Assembly (NCBI GenBank): GCA_030849075.1
Contig: JASAOO010003537.1
Span: 1 to 64,000, forward strand
DNA length: 64,000 bases
Source: Zelonia costaricensis
Lineage: Eukaryota; Euglenozoa; Kinetoplastea; Trypanosomatida; Trypanosomatidae
Direction of reading: 5' to 3'
In this document: positions 9,515-19,500 of the stretch, piece by piece
How positions within the stretch are numbered: position 1 is the stretch's first letter
How the letters are laid out: each line of letters opens with the position of its first letter
Position numbers and translations under genes: made by a program
The notes under the pieces: generated by a model
The model's input: the letters and a program-made list of their open reading frames with translations, nothing else
Databases searched by the model: none
Told to the model about the DNA's origin: nothing

Positions 9515-10923
9515 CGAGCCTTGACACACCCGAGCCGATGAAGTGCTTGTATTGTTCTTGTTATGCGTGTGAGTGGGAAGGGAAGGGTGGGGGTACGGAC
9601 AGGAAAGCAAATGGTACAGTGTCTAGCTGGCGTGGGAAAGGACAAAGACGTTCCGCCTGGGTCTCCACACTTGTGCTGGGGTGTGCAGTTGTGTCCGCGT
9701 GCGGGTGCGTGTGGGTGTTGGTCGTGAAGGACACAGCGCGGGCGCCCTCAAGTCAATCTGCTCCTCCATGAAGGGAGCCGTGTGCCGTGAGGGCAACAGC
9801 GACAAGCGAAAAGGTTTACAGACAGGGCAAATGCAGCAAAGCAGCGTACCGTGCCAGGAAGGCTGAGGGCGCATGGGAAGCTACACGAGACGCATGTTAC
9901 CCGTCGGCCCTTCCCTCTCCCTCATGCATCCCCTCCCCCCTCCCCCGCCGCAGCACAGGATAGGTTGGCACGCCCTGACCGTGCGGGCGAAAGAGGGGCC
10001 GCTTCTGCTGTCACACCGCGACACGCCGCTACGTCACCGTCATGGGGGCGAAGGCACCGCGCCCTGTGTGGGGGCATGCGTGTTGTTGTTGCTTTATCAC
10101 CTGCGGAGTTTCGGGGAGGTAGGGAGGGACAGGGGGGGGGGCAGAGCACACGCCCCGGCGTGACAAGGCTCAGTGCAGGCGCTGCCGTCGCCACACCCTC
10201 ACCCCGGACAGGACCGCACACGCGCTGTCACTGCCTCCCACATCCGTTTCCCCCTCTTCCCCCCCCTGCCCCCTCGCCGTACACGCGCGGCGGCGATAGA
10301 GAGAGCTGGAGAAGGCTTGAGAAGGGAGGGAGGGAAGGAGGGGGGGGGAGGGGGCAGGCAGGGACGCGAGGTGAGACGGGAGAGGGCGCAACTTGTGACG
10401 ATGGCGTGCGACAGAGCACAAGCAAGCGCACACCCACACCACAGGCAGAGCGCAAAGGAAAAGGAGAGGAGGACGGGAGCGTCAGCCGGCACCCCTTCGC
10501 ATCCCCGCCGACGCGCACAAGAAAGCGCGCGATGGCGGCGCGGGAGGCGCAGCAGCAGCGCATGCCCGGGGCGGAGACAGCGCTGGGTACGCTGTTTGGT
10601 CGATGCAGTGAACAGCTGTGCGCAAGGAAGGCGGGCTGAGGGGGGGAGAACGTCCAAACGCACACGGAGGCAGCGCTCTCCCCACTGCCCCTCTTCCCTT
10701 CCGCAGCCGACGGCGCCCTCAGGTTCCCCCCCCCTTCCGTGTGCAGACGTGTATGCGTGCGTGTGTGTGGCTGGAGAGAGGGCCAGGTGCGAGTCCGGAA
10801 AGGGCGCTGTCGGTGTTCCGAGCACTGAGCACGGAGAAGACTGGCAGACTGCGCCTCGCTCTCTCTCTCTCCATCGCCCTCGCCTCCCGACACGCTTGCT
10901 CAGCCAACCCTCGCTCTCTTCTC
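9515..10923. other. Intergenic: p24 leader and nucleotidase-like 3' UTR
   Basis: About 1.4 kb with no supported gene. It holds the p24 splice signal, a G-rich run near 10130-10140, GA-rich tracts at about 10320-10360 and an ordinary-complexity block at about 9940-10230 that differs in texture from the flanking low-complexity DNA and might be a decayed retroposon. Confidence 0.55.
9557..9594 (-). promoter_or_regulatory. Probable trans-splice acceptor for the p24 gene
   Basis: A C/T-rich tract on the minus strand (complement of about 9571-9594) is followed by the first AG at 9557-9558. The first ATG after it is the annotated start at 9514. The alternative in-frame start at 9610 would be removed from the mRNA. 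Confidence 0.55.
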
Positions 10924-11973
10924 TCAACGCGCGGCAGCGGCGGCACCGGCAACGGCACCGGTGGCACGCTTGGCGTTGGCCTCCCGGATCCGCTCCACCG
11001 CAGACTTGAGATCCAGAATGTGGCGGATTACCTGCAGCTGACCCGTCGCGGCGGCGGCGGCGTAGAGCGCGGCGCTGGCGTTGTCGGCCGTGTCGGCCGG
11101 TAGCTCCTGCGCGTCGTGGGCGTACCAGACGGCGCTCCAGCCAAGCTCGAGCGGTGCGTCGAGGTTCATGAGCGAGTCGTCCACCATGACGAAGTTGGAC
11201 GGGTGCAGATGCGCCTGCTTGCACGCCACCTCCGTCGCATTCAGCGCACCCCCCGCCGCACTTGCTGTTGTCGCGTCGGCCGCTGGGTTGACGACTAGCG
11301 TGGCGTCCTCGGCAACCTGGTCGGCGATGGCCTGGAAGATGGCCTCGTAGGCACGCCGCATCGGCTTGTTTGCCGTGTCCGGCGCGGTGAGCCGCCACTG
11401 GTCCTCGTACGAGAAGCCGAGCCACTCCACCTGCTCGTCGAACCCGGCCTCGTCGTCGACGCGGTGGTGCTCCTTCACGGGCGACCCAGCATGGCGGCGG
11501 CGTGTGAAGATCGGGCGCAGTCCTTGCGGCTCGAGGACGTTGCGTGCGTGGGAGCGGTTCGCGTTGGTGAAGTAGTAGAGGTGGTCCACGCCGGAAGGGT
11601 ACGGCTCACCGTCCTCCTCCGCCTGCAGCTGCTGCTGCGCCGTAGTTGTTGTTGCGGCTGGCGGCGCGTACTGCATACTCAGCAGCATGTCCACGAGCGG
11701 CTTGTTGTAGTGCAGCTTGTCGTACGAGCACTGGTGCACGTAGTCGCTGTACTCCTTCGCGTTCACGTTGTGCTCCTTCACGTAGCCGTACAAGGAGAGG
11801 CCGTAGTTGAGCCAGTACCGCTTGGAGAGCTGCTGCGCCTCGGCGGTGGATAGCCCCACCTTCTCGCGAGCGAAGGCGAAGATGCGGTCGTGCATCTCGT
11901 CCCCAAAGCCCGTCTCGCGGTACTCGTACAGCGTGTTGTCGATGTCGATCAGCACAAACAGCGACTGCATCAT
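10924..11973 (-). CDS. HAD-superfamily hydrolase, pyrimidine 5'-nucleotidase-like
   Basis: A 349-residue haloacid-dehalogenase-fold enzyme resembling yeast SDT1/PHM8, which dephosphorylate nucleoside or related monophosphates in the cytosol. Motif I reads DIDNT (D10, D12), giving the nucleophile and acid-base aspartates. It is followed by LYEY as in SDT1. Motif II is the TNAN segment near residue 132, the motif III lysine is probably in NKPMRRAYEAIFQ, and motif IV is the MVDDS pair near residue 262. Two insertions, a Gln/Ala-rich one before motif II and an Ala/Thr-rich one before motif IV, make it longer than the yeast proteins. It has no signal peptide or membrane segment. The first two codons are both ATG, and the closest AG acceptor lies only about six bases upstream. 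The exact substrate cannot be read from sequence. Confidence 0.85.
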   Translation of the reverse strand: MMQSLFVLIDIDNTLYEYRETGFGDEMHDRIFAFAREKVGLSTAEAQQLSKRYWLNYGLSLYGYVKEHNVNAKEYSDYVHQCSYDKLHYNKPLVDMLLSMQYAPPAATTTTAQQQLQAEEDGEPYPSGVDHLYYFTNANRSHARNVLEPQGLRPIFTRRRHAGSPVKEHHRVDDEAGFDEQVEWLGFSYEDQWRLTAPDTANKPMRRAYEAIFQAIADQVAEDATLVVNPAADATTASAAGGALNATEVACKQAHLHPSNFVMVDDSLMNLDAPLELGWSAVWYAHDAQELPADTADNASAALYAAAAATGQLQVIRHILDLKSAVERIREANAKRATGAVAGAAAAAR

Positions 11974-13481
11974 GGCGACTGCGTTTGGGGGGAGGGTGGG
12001 GGGTGCACCGGTACGAATAGGGGCAGCTGACGCTGTATGAGTACCACCGAAAGTGGGAAAGAGGGAAGGACAGCAACTGCGCAGAAGGGGGAGGGGAGGG
12101 GGCTGAGGGGAGTGGGTCGGGCGAGAGACACGCGCTGCGTGGGTGTTCGACTTGCGTGTAGAAATGTATGTATGTGTGTGTGAGTGTGTAGATGTGTGTT
12201 GGTGGGATTGAGGAAAGGGGGTGCTGCGGACGACCGTCGTGAGGGAACACGCAAAGGGAGAAGGGCTGGCGAACAGGTTTGATCGGTGGCACGAGGGCTT
12301 CAGGAGAAGGGCAAATTAGGACCCTCATCACTGCAGTAGTGTGCTCACATGTGGGTGCAGGAAAGAGGTGATGGTGCGATGCGGCTCCAACTCCTGCGCC
12401 GGCAAGCACAAGACACACTACCTCGACAGAAAGCAGGAGCTCCGTTTAGTGGGGTGCTGCCGCCGCCGCTGCTGCTGATGCTGTATTCGTTTCCTAGTGC
12501 AGCCGTCGCAGCAGTGGGAAGCGCGCACTCTGCCACGTATTCATACATTGGCGCGCGGGCAACCTTGCCGCGCACAGCTGCTACCTCAGCTCAGTGTCGT
12601 GGTGTGATGTTGCGTTACTCTTAAGAAACACAGTCTCCTCTCTCCACTTCCTTCATCGCTTTAACCCTCGACTCACGCACTCGGCGACCCCTGTACGCGC
12701 CACAAAGTCGCCACCCCCCCTCCGAGTTCAATGCACTTTTTGGGGGGAGCGTGAGCTTCGCGCCTCTCCGTCCGCGAGCGCTTTCCATGCGTGTGAAGCG
12801 AAACACCACGCAGCAGCGCCCGTGCGCCGCGCTGCCCACACATGGCGCGTGAAGACGAAAAGAAAAAGAAGGTGTAGGTGTCGAGAGAGGGACGCTGGAG
12901 TCGGCAAGAGGCGGGGGGGGGGGGGGGGGCCGCACTCGTGCAGCTGCAAGCTAGAAGCCCCCGTGTCCCTCCCTCGACTCACCGGGACAACTCACTTCAC
13001 GCCAAAGCGAAACATGCGGGAGGGAGGGAGGGGGCGAAGGCGAGAACGAAGAGGAGAGTAAGTGAGGCAGGGGAGCGATGGGAATGCAAACTCAATCGAG
13101 CATGTTACTCGTGACTTTAGCGCTGCCTCCGTCCTTACTTTTTTTTTCTTAAACTCAGGCACACATAGCAAGGCAAAAATGGACATGCGCCTTCTTAATC
13201 GAAGTGTCATCCAACCAGCCCCCACGTCAACAAACGCACATACACACTCACATACCTACACACACGTGCCGTCATATGGACAGCGGCAAGACGCGCGTGA
13301 TGGAGCCACAACAAAAACTGACAGGGAGGATGGAGCAGCGCGGTCGTGTGGCCGCATCGTAGCAGCCACCCTCGTCGAGGCCGCGCCTCTTCCTGCCCCC
13401 TCGAGCCCCCTCCCAACTAACGCGCGCTCCCGCTCTCCCTCTCTGCGCCTGCACCGAAAGACGCTGTCACTCCTTGCCTGC
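11974..13481. other. Intergenic: nucleotidase leader and DEAD-box 3' UTR
   Basis: About 1.5 kb with no supported gene. It contains a 17-base G run at 12913-12929, a plus-strand T run near 13138-13148 (an A run in the transcript) and a block of ordinary complexity at about 12250-12650. Short frames within it lack any recognisable domain. Confidence 0.55.
12913..12929. repeat. Homopolymer run of 17 G
   Basis: An uninterrupted run of 17 G on the plus strand, read as a C run in the transcript. It lies in the 3' UTR region of the DEAD-box helicase gene. Confidence 0.95.
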
Positions 13482-15200
13482 TCACTGGCGTGCTCGCTTC
13501 GCCGGGCGAGCCGACTCGTCCTCGTCGCTGCTGTAGTCGAACTTCTTGTTCTGGATGCCGAACGCCTGCGCGCCGCTCCCGTGCGGGGCCAGACCGAAGT
13601 GACCACCGCTGCCCCCAGCGGGCGCTGCGGCGGCGGCGGAGCGCTCGCCCGGCATGCGCATGCGCGGGCCGTCGCGGCCGAAACTGCCCATCATGTTGCG
13701 GTTCCGCTTCGGCACCACGTAGCCGCCACCCTGCTCCGCCCACTCCCGCAGCCAGTTCGGAACCTCCTGCCCGGCGCGCTCGACGAGCTGCATGAGCTGG
13801 AACACCGTTGCGGCGTTCAGCTGACTCTCATGCTTCGTGATCATCGTGAAGGACGCCCCCTTCGCGCCGGCGCGGCCCGTGCGACCGATGCGGTGCACGT
13901 AGTCGTCGATCTGCATCGGGAAGTCGTAGTTTATGACCGTCTCGAGCTCCTTGATGTCGAGACCGCGGGCTGCCACGTCGGTGGCCACGACGCACAGCCG
14001 CGAGTCCTTGCGGAAGCGCTCGAGAATAAACTCGCGCTGGCGCTGCTCCTTGTCGCCGTGGATCGCCATGCAGTCGACGCCGTTGCGCTTCAGCTGGAAC
14101 TCGAGGTAGTCGGCCGTCTTCTTCGTCTTGCAGAAGACGAGCACGCGCTGGTTGCGGTGGCGCTCCATCAGCCGCTTCAGCTCGTCCAGCTTCGCCGCCT
14201 CCGTGGTCAGGATGAAGTTCTGCGTCACGTCCTTGTTCGCCAGCAGCTCCATGCTGCCAACGTTGATGCGGATCCAGTCCTTCTGGAAGCTCGCCGCGAG
14301 GTTCTGGATCTCACGCGGCCACGTGGCCGAGAACATGAGCGTCTGGCGGTCCGGCCGGATCTGCCCGCAAATGGCCCGCACCTGCGGCTCAAAGCCCATG
14401 TCGAGCATGCGGTCCGCCTCATCCAGAACGAGGTAGGTGACGCGCAGCAGGTTGACGCGCTTGATCTCCATGAAGTCAATGAGGCGGCCGGGCGTGGCGA
14501 CGAGGATGTGGACGCCCTGGCGGAGGAGGCCCAGCTGCGGGCCCTTGGGGGCACCGCCGTAGATGCAGCCGCACCGGATGCTCTGCGGCAGGACCTTGAT
14601 CGTCTCCTGCTCGATCTGCTGGGCCAGCTCGCGGGTCGGGGCGAGGACGATGACCATGGGGCCGTCGCCGACCTTGAGCGGCTCCTGCAGCGCGATGTGG
14701 GCCAGCGCCGGCACAACAAAGGCGAGCGTCTTGCCAGAGCCCGTCTTGGCCACGCCGACGAGATCGCGGCCCGACAGCACAATCGGCCACGACTGCGCTT
14801 GGATTGGCGTGGGTGCCTTGAAGCCCTGGTCCAGCAGCTTCGCCTTGAGGTACTGCGGGACGCTTGTCAGCATCTCGAACTGCGTGATCGGGTTCGGGCA
14901 CTGGTCGGAGTCGGACACCGTGATGGAGTTGCTCTCCCGCCACTGCTCCGCATCCGTGTCGCTGAGGTGCTTCACCTTGCTCGCGCCGTGGTCATCCTTG
15001 ACACTGGCCGCCTTCCGGATCGCACTCGCGTCAACAAGCTTCCACTTGCCCGGCACCAGCGCCTTGGCTGACCAGTTCACGGGCGTGAGCTTGCTGCCCA
15101 TCGCGCCGGAGCTGCCGTGGCCCGAGCTGCCGTGGCCCGCACCACTGCCGCGCGAGGTCGTCGAGAAGCCGGAGAAGGGGCTGTAGTTGCGCTCCGCCAT
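13482..15200 (-). CDS. ATP-dependent DEAD-box RNA helicase, DDX5/DBP2 type
   Basis: A 572-residue RNA helicase with the complete set of DEAD-box motifs: Q motif GFKAPTPIQAQSWP, motif I AKTGSGKT (151-158, K157 binding ATP), PTRELAQQ, TPGRL, DEAD (260-263), SAT, VFCKTK, ATDVAARGLDI and HRIGRTGR. Phe upstream of the Q motif and the sequence around motifs I-II place it near the DDX5/DBP2 subfamily, which acts in mRNP remodelling, ribosome biogenesis and RNA export. The first 35 residues are Gly/Ser-rich. The C-terminal tail has a Gly/Ala-rich stretch and ends in an acidic patch plus a basic RPAKRARQ segment that could act as a nuclear localisation signal. The start follows a pyrimidine tract and AG at 15234-15235, and no other ATG lies between. 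Confidence 0.95.
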   Translation of the reverse strand: MAERNYSPFSGFSTTSRGSGAGHGSSGHGSSGAMGSKLTPVNWSAKALVPGKWKLVDASAIRKAASVKDDHGASKVKHLSDTDAEQWRESNSITVSDSDQCPNPITQFEMLTSVPQYLKAKLLDQGFKAPTPIQAQSWPIVLSGRDLVGVAKTGSGKTLAFVVPALAHIALQEPLKVGDGPMVIVLAPTRELAQQIEQETIKVLPQSIRCGCIYGGAPKGPQLGLLRQGVHILVATPGRLIDFMEIKRVNLLRVTYLVLDEADRMLDMGFEPQVRAICGQIRPDRQTLMFSATWPREIQNLAASFQKDWIRINVGSMELLANKDVTQNFILTTEAAKLDELKRLMERHRNQRVLVFCKTKKTADYLEFQLKRNGVDCMAIHGDKEQRQREFILERFRKDSRLCVVATDVAARGLDIKELETVINYDFPMQIDDYVHRIGRTGRAGAKGASFTMITKHESQLNAATVFQLMQLVERAGQEVPNWLREWAEQGGGYVVPKRNRNMMGSFGRDGPRMRMPGERSAAAAAPAGGSGGHFGLAPHGSGAQAFGIQNKKFDYSSDEDESARPAKRARQ

Positions 15201-16598
15201 GGTGTCTAGAGCGGGCGGGGGGTGGGAGGGGTGCTGGTGGTACGAGACAAGGATGGAGAGGGAGAAGACGAGGCAGAACTGGAGAAGGGGGAAGGTAAAG
15301 TGAAGCTGAGGGGGCAGCTTGAGGAGGGGGGGGGGGGCTGCGAAATTCGGCGTTCAACGAAGGTGAACTTTGGTGTGTTGCGGGTGCATGTGTAGCCGAC
15401 GGTTTGGATGGGTTTGGGGAGTGAGCGTGTGTAGAGGGCGGCGGGAGAGACGTGGTACGGCGACGTTGAGGAGAGAGTGAAGTGGGCAGAGAGGAAAGTG
15501 CGGGCAGAGTGCTGCTGCGAGTAGCACCAGTGAGCATTGCCAGCGCAGAGCTCGAGCGGCTGTTGCTTGTGTGCGTGTGTGTGTGTGTGTCCTGCTTTGA
15601 AGCGAAGGAGGGGGAGTGTCCACGCTCACCGGAGGTCAAGCGTGTTCTCTCGAAGACGCGGTGCCGTGGTAAACTCGGCTGCCCGTCGTTACTGTGCGTG
15701 CGTGCGTGCGTGCGTGTGTGTGTGTGTGTGTGTTCATACGGTGTGCCGTGCGCAACAGGGTCTATGTCTGATACGGGTAGGGCGAGAAGTGAAGAAGCCG
15801 GGGTCTCTTTCGCCTGCTCTGGTGTCCACTCAACGCCGTCGGGTGCGCCGATGCGCTGAGAAGACCCGCGTCACGCGTGTGTGTGCGTGTGCGGGTATGC
15901 CCCATCGCAAGCACGCGCCCTCAACGCGGCAATTCATCTAGAAGTGATGAGCGGCTCCGGTTCTACGACAAGGGAGAGAAACACAAAGTGATGCTGATGC
16001 AGGAGGTCTGAAGCTCGATGCGCACACGAGTGCGCACAAAGGCAAAGTTCAACGACGTAGAAGGCGAAAAGGAGAGCCGGGGACTCAACCGTCAACAGCG
16101 CCTTCGCACCACAGCGAGGAGAACGAGCGAGTGTGTCAGCGTGCAGCCGGAAGGCATATTCGTGCTTCATGACACTACACACACACAGAGACGGAAAACA
16201 ACGAAACGAAGAATGAGGACAGCATCTAGTGGAAAAGCAACAACGTGCACCGTCAACACCGAACCTCGATCGGGCAAAAGGAAAAAAAAAAACGGGAAAC
16301 ATCACCTGCACGTGCGGACTTCATAAGGGGAGAGAGGCGGACCACATGCACAAGAAGTGAAACAATGAACGAGCGAGTCTAGGCGGACGCTTATAGGAAA
16401 CGAGAAGGGGCGCACGACAGCCGTCAGGCCGCGCCGGAGATGCGCCGAGGCGGGGATGACAGGGGACAGACGCAGAAGAACGGGAGCAGCACCGCACAAG
16501 CGTTCCTCGGAGGCAGCAGCCTAAAAGCGTGCTGCACCACCCGAGCTTAGCGCGTGGCGGTGCGGTGCGGTGACATGGGGAAGTAGTACTGCTGACGC
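15201..16598. other. Intergenic: helicase leader and 3' UTR of the 1422-residue protein gene
   Basis: About 1.4 kb with no supported gene. It contains the helicase splice signal, a GTGC/GT microsatellite at about 15696-15732 and a plus-strand A run near 16280-16292. Confidence 0.6.
15234..15275 (-). promoter_or_regulatory. Probable trans-splice acceptor for the DEAD-box helicase gene
   Basis: On the minus strand a long C/T tract (complement of about 15241-15275) is followed by CAG with the AG at 15234-15235, 33 bases before the helicase ATG and with no other ATG in between. Confidence 0.55.
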
Positions 16599-19500
16599 TC
16601 AGACACGCACGCGCGAGGTGTTCTCCTTGTCCGCCGAGGCAGCATCGCGACCAGCGGGCTGGTCACGGGGCACCGGCGACGATAGCGCCGCTGCGAGGCT
16701 GCCCGTTGCCGCTAACGGCTGCAGCTGCCTCTGTCGACGCTGGTCAAGCAGCGCGGCGATCGTGGCACCTCCGTCGCTGGCCGTGGTCGACTTCGGCTTT
16801 GCCGTCGCGCCGCGCGAGGACTCGTTCATACAGAGCGGACGGATGGGCGTGCACGGGGTGTCGTGCAGCGCCGAGTCGGGGCGGCCCGGCTTCGTCGCGG
16901 TGCCCGCGGCATTCGCGACCCGCACACGGCGCACCCGCCGCTCCGCCGCGCACACCGCCTCTTCCGTAAATGGAGGCCGCAGGCCCATTCGGTCCAGTAC
17001 CGCCAGCTGCTCCGCGACAGCGCCCTTCATCGCGGCCAGCTCCAGCGTGAGTGCCTCATGCCGCTGCTGCCACATTAGCGCGTTTTCCAGAGGCGCGGCG
17101 GCCACGGGCGGCGCCGGTGCCTCCACCCGCTGCGGTGGTGGTGCCGCAGCACGAGCTGCTGCCTGCGCCGCAGCCAGCTCCGCGTGCAGGCGGTCTGCCA
17201 GCGCGTGCAGCTCGGCGCATTCGACCTCGCGAGCGCGGCAGGACGCCTCTGCGGCCTCGGTGCGCTCCCTGGCCGCGGCGAGCTCGAGGCGCAGCACCGC
17301 GTTCTTCGCCTCCACGCGGCACAGCGCCTCCTCCACCGATGTCTGCGCCGCGGCGCTCTCCTCGTCGTCGTCGTGGTTGGCCTGGTTGTCGTCGTCGTAC
17401 ATGCCAGCCATCATCTCGCTCCGCCACATGCGGCCACCGTCACGAACGCCACCCCCGTGTACCCGGCGTGGCGCTGACGCGCAGTCACCCGTGTAGAAGA
17501 GGTGTGCCTCCTCCTCCTCCCCGCCCTCCGCGCCAGCATCCACGGACGACGTCGTTGCGGTCTGCGACGGTTCGTTCTTGCCGCTGTGGGGGTAGTGCGC
17601 AGGCGCGTGGCAGGGCAACATCAGGTGTGCCTCGTCGTCCGCGCTGCCCTCGGTCGAGGGAGGGCGGATGGGCGATGGAGAGGCCGCGGATGGCGAGGCC
17701 GTGGTGATGGCGGCGGAGTCGGGCGTGCCGCGCTGTGGATGCTGCGCTGCTGCTGATGCTGCCGAACAGAACGGAGCTCCGGCGGTGGCGGCGTCGGCGG
17801 TGGCCAGATTCGATCGCGAGGTAGGAGCGCCGCACTCGGTCGCGTCGTCCATGACGTCTGGCGACTCCTCCGACACGTCCAACGCCTCCTGCTCCTCTTC
17901 CTCGCGTTCCTCGGGGGATCGGACTGCTGCCGCTGCTTCGCCGTCACCGCCGACACTCCAGGCTGCGATGAAGCCGTCACTCCCGCTGGTGGTGCTGTCG
18001 CACCGCAACTCCGCTCGCTGCGCGTTGGCTGGCGCAGCGCCGCTCTGCCGCTCCTGGTGCGGTGCTGGTGACGGCGACGGCGACGCGCTGACGGGCAGCG
18101 CCGGTGAGACGCCCCCCGACCCATCCAGCCGAACGAGCGATCGGCGCACTCGCGTGCTGATTGCAGGATAGGCGGCGCTGGGACAGCACGCGACGGCGTC
18201 GGTGGACGCGGCTCGCGTCTCACCCAACGGACTCGCACCCCGCTCACTCCCCCTCTGGCTCGGCTGCCGCTGCGCATCGCCGTCGACGCGGTACACCGAC
18301 TCGCTCGATGGCCGCCTGCTTCCACCGTGCGTGGGCTGAGACGGCGAGGGCGACGGCGGCGCCCCTACCTCGCCGACGCACACGGACATTTCAGGTCCGG
18401 CAAGGGGATCCTCCTCCCGCTCCATCTCCTGCTGCTGATGTTGCTGCTGTTCTTTGACCTCCTGATCTGCGCCCTCGTCTTCTGCGCACGAGGAGGCGGG
18501 CGACGAGGCGCCTACGTCGCTCAAAGTGGCGTCAGCGTCGGCACGCCCCACAGCCGCGGGAACGGAGAGAGAGGCAGCACCGGTGCCGCCCCGCGCACCC
18601 GCCGCGCCGGCGCCACCAGCGTCCTCGGCAACGGCGGGCGGCGCCACGGATGCCGACAGCGACCACCCCGGCGACCCACACGACGTCGTCACAGCGGAGT
18701 CGGCGACCACGGCGGCGCTGAGCGCTGCTGCGGCCCCACCAGCAGTCGCCGTGGACACGGTGACGAGGTGGCGCGATCCCGCCACAACCTCTTCGAGTGT
18801 GGTGCAGACAGTGCTGCCACCCTCCGCCGAGGTGGCGACGCGGCTTATGCTGGGCAGCGGCGCCGCGGCGGTGAGGGGCGATGGGCCTGAGAAGAGGCTC
18901 TGCTCCACGGCGGCTCTCTCAAAGTCCGTCGCGTCGGGCTCTGCCGCGGCGGTGTCACCGAGCAACAGATCAAGCGCGCCGCCGGAGGAGCGGGAGCGGG
19001 ACGGAGAGGGCGTGGGCGGGCACAGAATCCGCGGCGGAGGGCGGGGGCGCTGCGCCGTCGACGGCGTGCCCGAGAGGCTGGCAGACAAGTGCAGCGTCAG
19101 CGACACGGGCGCCGCGACGGCGAAGGCGATGCCCTCCGTCGTCGTCTTGCTGGAGACGCCGCGACCGCTCGAGGAGCGCGGCTCCACCTGCAGCGGCCCA
19201 GCCGCCTCGCTGCAGCCTCGCGCGTCGGCCTGGACCTCGCCGAGCTGGCGCGTTGCCGCAGTCGGCATCGTCGGCAACACGGGTGTCTTGTTCGAGAGGA
19301 AGACAGCCATGTCGCCGCAGGCTGCGGTGGTGTCCTCAATCAAGAGCGACGTATCGGCCGGTGCTGGGTGCGAGGCGTGCACCGCCCCGCTCTCATCGCT
19401 GTGCTCCTCCATGTTCGCTTCCACCCACCCCTCACTGTCGCGATTGTCGATGTCGGCGCGTAGTGCGACAGGCGGCTGCACCGGCGACATGAGGGCGTCG

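Noticed and set aside
13062..15071. A 669-codon plus-strand frame antisense to the DEAD-box helicase
   Set aside because: Same shadow effect of third-position GC bias; the helicase on the other strand has all nine motifs, whereas this frame has none.
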